Assembly (NCBI GenBank): GCA_918026815.1
Contig: CAKJVC010000012.1
Location: 2,542,001-2,606,000, forward strand
Reading direction: 5' to 3'
Length of the DNA stretch: 64,000 bases
Origin: Chalara sp. BL73
Taxonomy: Eukaryota > Ascomycota > Leotiomycetes > Helotiales
Position 1 is the first letter of the stretch, and each line of letters begins with the position of its first letter. The notes under the pieces were generated by a model. That model made no database searches. It had not been told where the DNA came from and was given only the letters and a program-made list of their open reading frames with translations. A program made the position numbers and the translations under genes. Shown here one piece after another: positions 14,067 to 25,057 of the stretch.

Positions 14067-14892
14067 AAAGATGTTTGGAGTAAAGCTGATGGAGAGGAGG
14101 TGATTTAGGGAGTTCGGGTTAGCATGTTGCATAGTAGGCAACGTTCGAGTTAGGATTTGCAATGAGGGAGATGAAATATCGGTTTATGGGAAGCCGTGTA
14201 TAACATGGCGGAAGGTATGAAGCATGGTGTTTAGGCAAAAGGGCAAACAATGGCCAGGCATAGTATGAGCTGATATGTGGCCAGACTTTCCCTTACTGCG
14301 GAAATGCAAGTCACAAGGTATAACCAGATGTAGAAATAAGGTATTATTCCTCAATTATCATCATCTCATATCTCTCCCTGAGCTTTCTTCGCAGCTGCTT
14401 AACGGTAGTTGGAAGATTAATCTATCATACACAGTATTACTTTAGGTATCTCGTCCTTTCTCACCTCTCCTTTCCATTGCTCCAGCCATCCACTCATGTG
14501 TTCCATTACATATCCAGCCTGCTCTCCAAGCAAGCGCTCGTCCCTTAATTAAAGTATAGTGGTATCATTCTTCACCCTTTCATTGTTGCTCCGTGATCTA
14601 GAACCCTTGACCAGAACGCCTTGAAGCAGACAGGAAATCGTGAAATGGTATAATGCGTTGTAAACAAAGGCAAATAGAATCATCCTTTCTGAAGAACACC
14701 ACCAGCCCCTACTTGGGCGGGAATGAAACAAAGGAAATGTTGTGTAAAGAGTAGTCAAGGACAGCAATGGCCGTCCAAATGTGCGATCAGTTGTGATTTA
14801 GTGGTCAAAAGAATTTCGTGCTGAGCGGTGCGCATTGCATATGGCGTGAATTTTGGCGGGTACGCGTTTCGTTTTGTCAGGTGACATGCACT
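14067..14892. other. Intergenic between convergent genes
   Basis: This holds the 3' regions of the b561-like and TBC genes. I see no coding frame or RNA gene. Confidence 0.6.
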
Positions 14893-17287
14893 TCAAGTCT
14901 TTTTCTTTCCACGATGTAGCTTCCACTCTGCCTTGGTGACCTTCATGAGCAACTCCTCATCCTTGACCGGGATCCAGCTCGTAAGAACTTTCATTGCGTT
15001 CTCGAAGTCGCTGTCAAGAAGTATCTCTCTGGTACCATCAATAAGAGCTGCGCTGGTGGCATGGAGAACGTCCAAGCCGCCGTTGAATGGACGTTTCGGG
15101 TCGGTCGAGGGAATGGTATCAGGGTCGCCTAGTAGCATGAAGACGTCCCAGACTCGGAGTTGGGCCTGAAATGGGATAGAGTAATTAAAGAGGGTGAGAT
15201 ACCATCTGGTTCCGTAGGCTGTTGGCTCAATGAGGAGATCTTTAAGTTTAGTTGATACTTCACTCTCGCCAAGCCAGTGGGCTTGAAACTCATCTAGCGC
15301 AGACATCAAGCCTGAGAACCCTTCCTTGTAGAGTTGATGAAGGCCTCTCAGAGTCCACATTCGCGTCAGCATAATAAATGTTTTTTCCTCATCATAATAA
15401 CAGAGAAGTGTTGCTGCCAATGATGCCATACCCTGTACGTAGCCAGTGTCTGGAAAGAAAAGTGCCAGAGCATGAAGAACGCGAAAAAGGAGTCTCTGAC
15501 CACCTCTGTACCTGCGTCGGAACATGATATGGCTGTTGATCGTTCTTGGAACATCAATATCGATCTGCATGTCGTCTCCAGAAGGTCGGTCTTGTAGTTT
15601 GTGGAATACCTCAATCAAATCCTCGGTGGTATGACTGTCTTTGTCTCGTTTTGCGGATGTGTTCAAGAAAGAATACCAGGCTGATGCTCGCCATCTGTCG
15701 GGAATGCCTTTCCATGTCCGCTCAATCAATTTTGGATTTTTGGCGTCGAACTCAAACTCCATCCCTTGTCCATCTTGGCCACTCTTAACCACCTTCGCCA
15801 TTTTCCTCCATTTTTCAGAGCGTTCCCATTCTTTCTTCTTGAGGCTATCAGCAGCTCTACCTCCCTCCGCTTCTTCAGCAATATCGGCTAGGCCAGGAGG
15901 CAGAGTAAGCATATCACCAGCCTCATCCATCCATCTTCTATCTCTATTACCAGGAAGACGATTGGCAGCGGCTCTCATGCCAGAACGGGTGCTTCTCCTA
16001 GAACCAGATGTCCTTTGTGTGTTTTGGGTTTTTAGCGACTTCGTAGATGCCCTTCGGCCAGGCCCTCTCCTTGATTTGGACATTATTGAGGCACTTCGTC
16101 CAAATGTTCTTCTCCTGCGTGGAGTTTCTGATGCCAGTTGCAGTATCGTCGATACTCGCTGTGGTGGTCTCGGCTCCGGAGTTCCTGGTCGAGAGTGTCT
16201 CTTATTCAAGTTTATGAAGCCATAACGATCAACATCATCATTTCTGATGTCTTCCCAGTCCTCGATACCCCCAGCTAACTCGTGCGTACTTCGTATTGAC
16301 AAAGCAGTCTCGGGTCTTCCTGGGTCGCCTCTCGTTGGGTGGAGAAGTCCATCTGACCTGGTTCCATTAGCTTGTCCAGACACAAGGTTTTCATGAATCT
16401 TACTGTGCATCCTCATCACCTGTTGATTCGTGGAGTTTTGATGGAAGATCTGTATCTGATTTGCTCGCCTCCTGCCAGTTGTACTTCGAACCTGATTCGT
16501 ACATAGACCGCACTTTCTGAGACTCCTTTTCGACATCCTCTGACAGGACTTTTGGTGACGCAGACACCAATAATGAAATGCTAGGAACTCTACGTTATAA
16601 TTAGTAGGTTATAATTGTAGCTAACACGGAGCTGGCATACCGTCGTCCCCCACTAGGTCGTGCATGTCCATTGACAGCTTTCTTTCCACCCAGCATCATA
16701 CTTCCTCGCTTCGAAAACGACAATTGATCTAGGAAGTCCTCCTCCAATAACCTATCTGTGGGTATAGTTGTTGTGATTGAGAAATCCTCGGCTGAGGTGG
16801 GTACGCTTTTAACAGGTGGGGTCGACCCAGCTTTCTTCCATCTTGAGCCTGCGCCGCTCAAACTTCCACTTTTCGACATTGTCGTCTGCGGCGATACTGG
16901 TTCCTGCTCTCCAGTCACACTCACCGCTGTGCTCTTTGGTGGTGATTCAGGGGATGCTTCGAAATTAATCGTAACACCTAGCACATTTGTTGCATTGCTC
17001 TCCAACGTGTTTACTGACCCCTCCCTTTCCTTCGAACTCGTTGTGGTAGGCGCCAACCCAGAATCCCGCTTCCACTCGTCCTTATCTTCCAACCCACTGA
17101 CAGGTCTGCGGAAGGCGGGATGTAGTTCAGCGGGAGGTGCACTTGGTGGTGCAACCGTTATTTTGGTGGGTGGTTTGGCAGGGAGGGTTGCTTCGTAGCG
17201 TAGCGCCAGCAATTCCTCACCCGTCCGTGTCTTGTGTGGTGTCGCGACAGAATCTGCGCGTTTGATGCCAGAAGGAGAGGCCGCCAT
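14893..17287 (-). CDS. TBC-domain Rab GTPase-activating protein
   Basis: TBC proteins switch off Rab GTPases in vesicle traffic by supplying an arginine and a glutamine finger. Exons 17287-16641, 16589-16404 and 16357-14893 give 765 residues; the introns are only 51 and 46 bp, and the second must be removed to keep the frame (donor GTAAGA, branch GCTAAT). The N-terminal 430 residues are low-complexity, Ser/Pro/Arg rich. The TBC domain occupies roughly 450-750: GIPDRWRASAW, arginine finger IDIDVPRTINSH, glutamine finger TGYVQGMASL, and later LRVWDVFMLLGD. The ATG at 17287 starts MAASPSGIKRAD; an upstream in-frame start would extend into the probable leader. The target Rab cannot be told from sequence. 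Confidence 0.9.
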
Positions 17288-18199
17288 CGTGCATTCTCGA
17301 GGTTGCCAGGTTGGGTTGCTATTAATACGCCAAGTTGTTGTATGTCCCAATTAAATCGCGTGTGCTCCTGTGAGATGCGCGAACGCGGCTGTGGATCGAC
17401 AGGCGTAACTTTTTCGACTGCTTCTTTGAGGCAAAAGGCTCGGGGATTTTTGGGGCGGGTGGAGATCTTGGTTGAAGCAATGACCACAAGTGAAATTGAG
17501 CGGGAAGTAAATAAGTACGGCGTGGGTCGTCACTTTTATATGAAGGTGAAAGGAAGCTGTATTGCTTGTTTCCCCAGAGTAGAAAGGGAAAAGAGAAAAA
17601 AAAAAGTTTTTCGCGTTAGGGCTTTCCAGTCGCGCTTACTTCATGCCTCTGAGAGTCAGAAAGGGGTGTTGCGACAGGGGTACAAAAAATGATAAAATTC
17701 ATGGGCAATTGAGCGGGAGTACTTACAATATCCTTCTCAATAATAGGGTCTGTGCAAGTGCAATGAGACTTTTCTAGAAGATAGGGGTAACGGAAATGCC
17801 TTCACAGAATAGAAGAAACTCCAGGTTATTCAACCAAGTGTTCGAGTACTGCTGGCATGGGATGTGCTGGCCTGCAGCATACAGCGCACAGCATACAGGC
17901 ATGCTTCTTCATGAACAAATGCCAATATCTGGCTCACCGCAAGAAAATATGCTACGTGTAACAAGTCATTTGTCAAAGGTGTGGTAGATCTTCAAATCGC
18001 TTGGTTACTCGTGTAGAGTGTAACTTCTACCAACTGTAGGTACGGCAACTGCAACCAGTTGAAGAATTCTCATCTGATCTGGGATATCACTTATACCTCC
18101 AACGCCACGCCAATGCTTATTCCTTCCCTCCCGTGCCGACGGCGTCGACATATGCACAGTTCTTTTCACTTATCAGGTACCCATCCTCCACCAGTTTTA
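17288..18199. other. Intergenic: TBC promoter and 3' region of the DIL gene
   Basis: There is no supported gene. An A-rich run lies near 17595-17610. Both neighbours are on the - strand. Confidence 0.55.
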
Positions 18200-20950
18200 T
18201 CATATATCCTCATTTTCCCAGTCCTTTTCCTGGTAGGTCGAATGCTTCCGCCCACCACTCAGATCCAGCTTGGTTAAAAATTCAGGAGGCACTGTTGGTA
18301 TGTACTTCCTTTCCCGTTCTCTATCCACGCCACCAAATCCAGCGCCATAACTCACGAGCATGTCTGTGCTGGTGGGCAAGGAGAACGGCAGCATTTGTGT
18401 TGGGTCCAGGAGAAGATGTTCTGGCGTATCATCCTCTTCTTCGGGCATCTCAGTTGGCGGTAATGGCTTTAGTGTGTTTGGTACAACAGGCTTTCCGTTT
18501 GATGGAGGAGTTTCAGGGACTCGGCCATTGCCATTGTTTTTAGCAGGCGTAGTTGGCCCAGAAGAAGCTGCTGCCCTCTGCCGCTCTTTACGCAGTCTAT
18601 TCTCCTTCTCCAAGTTCACCAAATACTTCATAGCACTCTTCGGCAGACCTTTTTCATTGACTTCATGCCGATAATGCTTGACAGAGTGAATGAGTTGCTG
18701 TGGCGCAAGTCGGGTTAGTTGCTGTAATGTAGCAACAAGAAACTCGAAGTCTTCTGTCTGAGATGAAAGTGTTTGTAGCCATTGTAACAACTGAATAAGT
18801 GGTGCGAGATGTCGTTGGGCCCCTTCAACTGTCGTCTCTCCACTGGCTTGCATTGATCCATGCTCATAGTGCTCTGGCTTCCGATTGTTTGCCCGAGCCC
18901 ATTCTTCGAGAACAGATATGTTCATCCGAATCTGCATCGCTTTCGTCCTGGCTAAGTACCTCCGATTGGACATGACACGGTTGAACAACTCCGCTCCCAG
19001 CCAGTAGAAGAGCTGAGCCAGTATCTGCGACGTTATGACTGAATGAATGTCATACAAATCAAGTACGAATAGGGTTGAGGATAATAAAGATGTGATCCTC
19101 TGGGGAGAGGGTTTGGCCTTTTGCTTGGGCGACGGCGGCCGAAATCTCTTTTCCGCTGACTCCTCTTTGACTTGCTTCTTGCGTTTAAATATCTTCCATT
19201 CATTTTGGAACGAAATATCTTCGAACCCAGCAATGACCTCAAAATCCAAGATCGCAGAATCTAGTACCTTATCCATTCTCCTTTCCGCGTCCCGAATGAT
19301 CAGGATAAATATCTCATTAATCAACTCAGCTAATTGTTGCTGAAACTCGAGCGTTGCCTCAGCCAGACCTGGGTCCTTTTTAAGGTAATGCAGTAATAAT
19401 GTTGCATTTGACATCCAAAATGCCAGTATTGTCATATCCCATTGAAAGGTTTCAACAACGTCGTTAATTTTGTCCATAGCGGTGATGAGAAGAGACGCAA
19501 GAAGGTCACGGTTTGCATAGTAATGGGCATATCTTGCGCTAAGGAATAATATGTTGGCAGGAACAGGCTTCTGTGCATGTGAGCGTTGTGGAGTCATGTT
19601 AGTGATGATGATATCCAGGATGCGCCCTAATTCATTCTCTTGGAAAACAAACATCTGGTCGTGTGAACATCTGTTCCAATCAAAATCTTGAACATCGTCG
19701 TCCATCTCAGGTACCTTGAAATCGTTATTAGCTTCGAAGCAATCCCATTGACGGATACCTACCTCAGGTTCATCGTCCAGCCCAACAGCTCCTAAATCGA
19801 CTTCTAAATCTCTTGCACTCTCCATCATCATTCGCCTTCTAAGCTCTTGAGCTGCCAATTCCTCCTCGAAACGATCCTCTGAAAACCCAGCATTATAGAA
19901 GTCATCCGTCACTCCCACGGTACCAATATGGTATCCGCTATCATGTAGGTACCCGGATATTTCACTGTCAGGAGCCACGAAATCAAAAGCCGTCCGCCCT
20001 GACGATGATTTAACATGTGGTGAAGCGCCATGATCGAGAAGAGATTTGGCAATGTTTTTATGTCTGTTGGTCATGGCCCACATCAAAGCACTCCATTGAT
20101 TCCGGTCCTGCTTGTCTCTATCGGCCCCTGCATCTAGAAGAGCTGTAACTACGGCATCGTGTCCAAAACAACTTGCGTAGATTAGAGGGGGGGTTCCCTC
20201 TTCGTCTGGTGCGTTGACATCCACAAAGTCTTTCGCTTTCCCACCAAGTATTCTGTTGATCCGCTCAACCTAGAAGTGTTGGCATTAGCACCGTTTAGTA
20301 TCATGTGTTGTAGAATGTGAACCAAAAAGCACCGTTCCGGAATATTCTATCACAATATATTTATATACGGTAGATAGCACATACATCTCCATTGCTAGCA
20401 GCCATGTTGAGGGCTTTCTGTAGAATCTCTTTCTTTCGAGCATCGGAAAGTGTATCGTCCTTAGCGACCTGCAAAACAAATATCAGCATCATTTCTCTAA
20501 TCAAATCTTCCCTTATCGCAGATATTGGGAGTGACACACAGCCTCCTCATCCTCAATAGCTCCGCCATCATCTCTATGGGCAGCCTGCGCCGCAAGCATC
20601 TCCATTAATCTCCCTTCACTGTCCTCAATCTTTCCTGTTGGCAGCACATCATCGTAGTCGCCGGTGTGCAATGATAAACTGTTAAACTGCAGATCCAGTG
20701 GTTTTGCCAGCGACGGCGCGGTCAAAAACTGCGATTGTCCTATTTCACGTCAACGGCTGCGTAACTTTTAAAAGAAACATACCTTCTTACCTTGCCACGC
20801 ATCGTACATCTCTGTCTCCGCAGTATAATGGTGTTCGACACTTCTCCTATCGTCTAAGGATTTGGGCAGGTCATCGGGTAGGGCTTTGGGCCGCTGCTGA
20901 GGCTCGTCGCTGAAACCTCCAGAGTCCCCGCCATGGTCTCCGATATCCAT
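18200..20950 (-). CDS. Ankyrin-repeat and DIL (Dilute)-domain protein
   Basis: Exons 20950-20783, 20728-20540, 20468-20385 and 20269-18200 (introns 53, 71 and 115 bp, all phase 0) give 836 residues. Residues about 120-230 form ankyrin repeats (EEGTPPLIYASCFGHDAVV, then WSALMWAMTNRHKNIAKSL). From about 340 to 700 lies a DIL domain like the cargo-binding tail of class V myosins: LFLSARYAHYYANRDLL, LFYWLGAELFNRVMSNRR and LLQWLQTL. There is no motor domain, so this is the stand-alone fungal ankyrin/DIL type, presumed to act in actin-linked or vesicle transport. The C-terminus is Pro-rich. The short upstream exons encode an acidic region (KIEDSEGRLMEMLAAQAA). The DIL identification is firm; the cellular role is inferred. 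Confidence 0.9.
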
Positions 20951-21612
20951 TGCCAGCACGCAGGACTATGGGTAGTCCTTACTCATCTGCAAGTCTTCAT
21001 GAGAACGTAGTGCTACCCGTGAATAATTCAATCTGAATCTAGGTGAATAGTTATGGCACGGATATTTTAGAACCTTTGTGAAATATACCATGACGAGGTG
21101 TTGTTCCATACCGTATCGGTTAGTGGCCGGGATGTCCGTGCCGCGATCCAGGAGGACGGCTTACTTGAGATAGACTGCTCCTTGTCAATTAAACTTCATT
21201 GGCTTTATACAAACCGTCTATTCGATATAATATCCCTACTACTAACTCATACCCTCTGTCTGTAAAATTGCAATGATTGGTTATTGCGAGAGATGAATGA
21301 GTCTAAGAGACCTTCAGAAATTACTGGTCTGGTTTGGAGCTTATATTCAATATCTCAAAACTTGTGACACATTCACGTTTACAGTTTGATTACAGACGAT
21401 TGCCATTTGAAAATGATACCAACTGTTTCCGTAAAATTGCTCCTCAAACGTATTCAAGGTACTGTTCTTTCTAGTCTCAAAAGGCGTATCTCTCCTGTCG
21501 AACGATGTTACACTCCAATACAAAGTGGCGCCTCGCTGCTACAGCAGGTCTGCTTTTCAGCTCTTAGCATGGTCTCGACGATACATTTCTATAGCCATCT
21601 CCAATCTAATGT
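20951..21612. other. Intergenic, promoter side of the ankyrin/DIL gene
   Basis: This is AT-rich DNA between two divergent reading frames. There is no gene I can support. Confidence 0.5.
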
Positions 21613-22200
21613 ATGTCAAAATCTGCCCCGAAAATGTCTATTAGAGTAGACAGCGTAGCAGAAAGACTTGTCAAAATAGCCTTCGAGCAGCATGGAAATC
21701 AAAACACCAACAACCACAGTCTTTTCTCCAACGCACCAAGCCCATTTATCGATGACGACCCTCCGCCACCACATGATTTATGCGACATATGCTTATCGAT
21801 GAAGCTAGTTCCTCTTTCTGAGCTGGCTATCGAAGAGGCTCAGGCTGCCCGACTATGCTTTCCGAATGATAACATTAGTATACTCAGTCGAAGACTGTTT
21901 TATTTTCACCAGCCCAGCCTTGAAGCTCTGTATAAGTCTTCGGAGTCTGGCTGTCATTGCTGTTTATTGATCTGGAAGACTGCTTTCTCGGAAATTAGCC
22001 TTTCTGACTATGACTTTTTGGCCAAAGAGCCCGTGATACTGGAGCAGATGCTAGCAGCCTTGCCTATTATTGAGGAGTGGAATTCAGATTGGTATCCTGG
22101 GGATGGTCGTTATTTAGAAGTTTATCACTGTCGCAAACAGTATGCTTTTGCCAAATTACATTTTTTGCACGTTCGAAGTTGGTACTCTGCTTTCATTTAG
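21613..22200 (+). pseudogene. N-terminal part of a HET-type protein, truncated
   Basis: A 195-residue open frame starts MSKSAPKMS and carries two Cys clusters, HDLCDICLSMKL and SESGCHCCLLIW, spaced like the Cys-rich N-terminus that precedes HET domains in many fungal incompatibility-type proteins. The frame stops at 22198-22200, before any HET domain. The missing domain is found in opposite orientation immediately downstream, 28 bp away. Read by itself it is a truncated protein. It could instead be a separate small gene, since there is no internal stop. The match to HET N-termini is by general pattern, not by a named motif. Confidence 0.5.
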
Positions 22201-22228
22201 TCTCTCTACCATTGGTATTATCCTCGTA

Positions 22229-24008
22229 CTAATGTTGATTGAGATCATACCACCCGATTACTCTAAGCAAACATAAGACCCTTATCCCGTCCAACGTTCC
22301 CCCTTCGTCAAGCAATAACTTACCCAGTTTGAATCTTCGCTGCTCACTTTCATATAACATACCATCATCCCACACAAAAGCACGCATCAAATTCCCTTGC
22401 ATCGTCAAAGCTGCTTTTGCCAGATTCCCATAAATGCTCTTCCCATCCGCATCCCAATCCGCTTCCAGCATCGAAAACCACACTCTCTCCTCCTCATTTT
22501 CTCTATTCCAAAAATGGTTACCTCACGATATAGGTGTTTCATACATACTCGCCCAGCTCCAACTCGGTGCTACGTACTTCCTCGGTGGTCTAATCTTTTG
22601 TTTCTCTCTACCTTTGCCACCCATCTCTTCATAAGCTTTCAGCAGCTCGGAGCTTTGGAAAATCGTCCAATGGGGGCTCCACAGGAGTTGGCGTGGAAGA
22701 TCATACATCCAGGTCCCAGCAATGCATTGTTCGAGCGAGTAGGAATCTGAAAGAACCTCTTGCATACCCTGTACCACACCGCCGAGAGCTGGTAGCCTGT
22801 CACTAGGATAAGTCACCTTACGCATAAGATACTTCTCCACCGTTGCTACCCAGTCGGCATATATGCCATCTCTCTTGCTTTGAAAAGAGATCATGTTGCC
22901 GTGCTGTTTCTGCTGATCCATTCGCTCCAAAGCCAGAATTTCAGGGTGACGTGAGTAGCACTGGCGGAGCATTATCACGTCTTGGAGGTATGACATCCGA
23001 AAGGTATCGTTGCTCCCTTCGGGATCTAGCGAGCTGCGTGTACAGGAAAAACATTGCCATGACATCCCTGCCTCGGTGAATGCGAGCGTAGCGTGCGAGA
23101 GCATTTCCTCTTGCAGCACCCAGGCTCGATCGTGGAGTGGGCCGTCGATTTTGTTGACGAAGGTGTTCGGGTCGTCATTCTTATCAGAAGGCGCAAGGTG
23201 ACCGTTAATCCTATTCCCGATTGCAGAAATAAAGTTGTATTGGGGAAGGAAGCACAGCGTCGTGAGGTGGATTGGAGTTTGGGAGAAAAGACCTTCTGAA
23301 CCGGTCGTTGCTCGGGATGCGGCGATTGTGAAGAGGGCATTTTTGTAGATCGTGCACATTTTCGCGGATTCTGCTAATTAGCAGAGGTCCCAGAGTCTGT
23401 ATCTTGCAGCCTGGAAATACCTTGCTCCCAGTCGTCACGCGAGTCCTGTATGATATAGAGTGAGTCGATCCATATATACCTAATTCCGAAAAATCTAGTG
23501 ACTTTTATAGCTTCCTGAAAGACTTTGGAGAGCGAGCTCATAGTTATTTCTTGACAGCGGTCTTGGAAATTCAATGTGGTTGTCATTACAACTTGCCCTT
23601 CACCCCAGCTGTTCCTCGAATTAGCATTATAATCAGTCAAACTCTTGGTAGAGCTCAAGAGCTAGAATCATTCTGAGAAACTAGAACATTAAAACAAAAA
23701 ATGTGTAAGACAGATCTCAGACTCCCAGCTCTCAGCAAAATGATTACATATTTGTATGGAAACTCAACTGACTAGTGGCTCAAAGTTAGATAACGGGCTC
23801 GTATCTTGCTTTCACAAAGCCGAACAGAGCCGTTTGCTAGGCCAACATCTAACAGGCGTTTAGGCATTGAAGGTATGGCAGCTTGGAAGCACGCTGGATG
23901 ACGAATCCAACAATCTCCTAGCCATTTCTTAGCCAGTCGTACATTATGTACGTTGGAAACCGGGGGAAGGTGGAAGTAGAAATGTGATTTTGATGCCAGT
24001 GTTATTAT
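22229..24008 (-). pseudogene. HET domain (heterokaryon-incompatibility type), broken
   Basis: HET domains trigger cell death or growth arrest after non-self fusion. Recognisable blocks run down the - strand: exon 24008-23773 (PKRLLDVGLANGSVRLCESK, RYLTLSH), exon 23608-23421 (YWGEGQ, then RYIWIDSLYIIQDSRDDW) and exon 23373-22229 (ESAKMCTIYKNALFTIAA, LHDRAWVLQEEMLS). Introns are 164 and 47 bp with proper GT-AG ends and TGCTAAT branch sites, so splicing looks intact. Two defects are visible: upstream of 24008 the frame meets a stop (24009-24011) with no N-terminus, and a TGA at 22523-22525 interrupts the C-terminal region, after which the same frame continues with family-like sequence to 22229. 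The usual LSYCWG/LSHCWG reads LSHYWG. Confidence 0.75.
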
Positions 24009-24011
24009 TTA

Positions 24012-24502
24012 AGAGGGTACAAACCGGCTACGGGATAGCGTGGCATATTTCTGCACTGGTGTTATTACCTATTGGCATAAAACATGGAGAGCTCAGGAGG
24101 ATAGGGCTAGGATTGATGTTTGAGAAAGATGTATTCGATGGTGGGCCTCAAAGCAATCAGGTTTTTCTTGTGTAACGATAATCATTACAAGATCTTGTTC
24201 GAGCCTTCTTAAGCTAATAAAGTATTGGACTGCTTTTCTAAATGATTGCGCTAGGAAATGTATCAGAACGTGAAATGGTCTTTTCGCGCCTCGCACGAGC
24301 TACTTGAGAAACTGTCGCATTGGTATTTTATTAAGCATTGATCCATATCATATTTCTAGAAATGAGAGAATAGGCTCTTCAAAACTAAAATAATTTCTAT
24401 TATAGTATTCACAGTGTACTGATAAAATCTCGGCGGGAAGAGACTTAATAATTTGATATGTGTAATTAAAGAAATAGTACTGTTCAGATCACAAATCTAC
24501 TA
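24012..24502. other. AT-rich intergenic stretch
   Basis: There is no supported gene between the broken HET domain and the tRNA. Confidence 0.5.
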
Positions 24503-24624
24503 GGTCAGATGGCCGAGTTGGTTATGGCGCCAGGTTAAGGTCACCTTAATACTTTCGTACTCCTCTCAAGAGTTGTAGTTTCCTGGTCACGAAAGTGGCG
24601 TGGGTTCGAGTCCCACTCTGATCA
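24503..24624 (+). tRNA. tRNA-Leu (anticodon AAG) with intron
   Basis: The acceptor arm pairs GGTCAGA (24503-24509) with TCTGATC (24617-24623), discriminator A at 24624. The T arm is GTGGG-TTCGAGT-CCCAC. The anticodon stem is CCAGG/CCTGG around a loop read TTAAGG + intron + T, giving anticodon AAG at 24537-24539. The intron occupies about 24541-24580 (40 nt, one base after the anticodon, the standard place). A long variable arm (TCAC-GAAA-GTGG) fits the Leu class. The intron contains CCTTAA complementary to the anticodon loop, the usual pre-tRNA pairing. CCA is not encoded. Confidence 0.93.
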
Positions 24625-24625
24625 A

Positions 24626-24635
24626 TTTTTTTTTT
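24626..24635 (+). terminator. RNA polymerase III terminator
   Basis: A run of ten T residues begins two bases after the discriminator of the tRNA, which is the normal Pol III stop signal. Confidence 0.85.
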
Positions 24636-25057
24636 CATTTAATTTTTATTTTAACTTGATTCTCTTCACATTCTTTAAGAAACAAAAGATTGTTAGATAT
24701 AAGAGTACTTTTTTACAGTGATAGAACAGCAAGGCGGTTTAGGCTGTTAAGCGAGCCTGTGGTTTATTTAGGTTATAGCCTAAGGGCTTTCCAGCGCTAA
24801 TAACGAGTGACCAGAACCATGCATGAAATTTCAGGATTTCATATTTTTCTTTCCTTGCCCTGAATTATATGAGAATTCTTACGGTCGAACAGGATCGTAG
24901 TTTCTAGAACGAGTGCTAGTTGTAATTCCAGGCCGTTCCCAAGAATAAGTCCCTTCAAGAGACTAACATGCGATCAATGGTGAAAGCAATTATGTATTAG
25001 AATAACTATAAGGGGTATCAATATCCATCCGGTGCTTCCCAACCTATAAAATCCACA
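24636..25057. other. Intergenic
   Basis: AT-rich, no gene seen. It carries the 3' region of the large - strand gene that follows. Confidence 0.5.
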
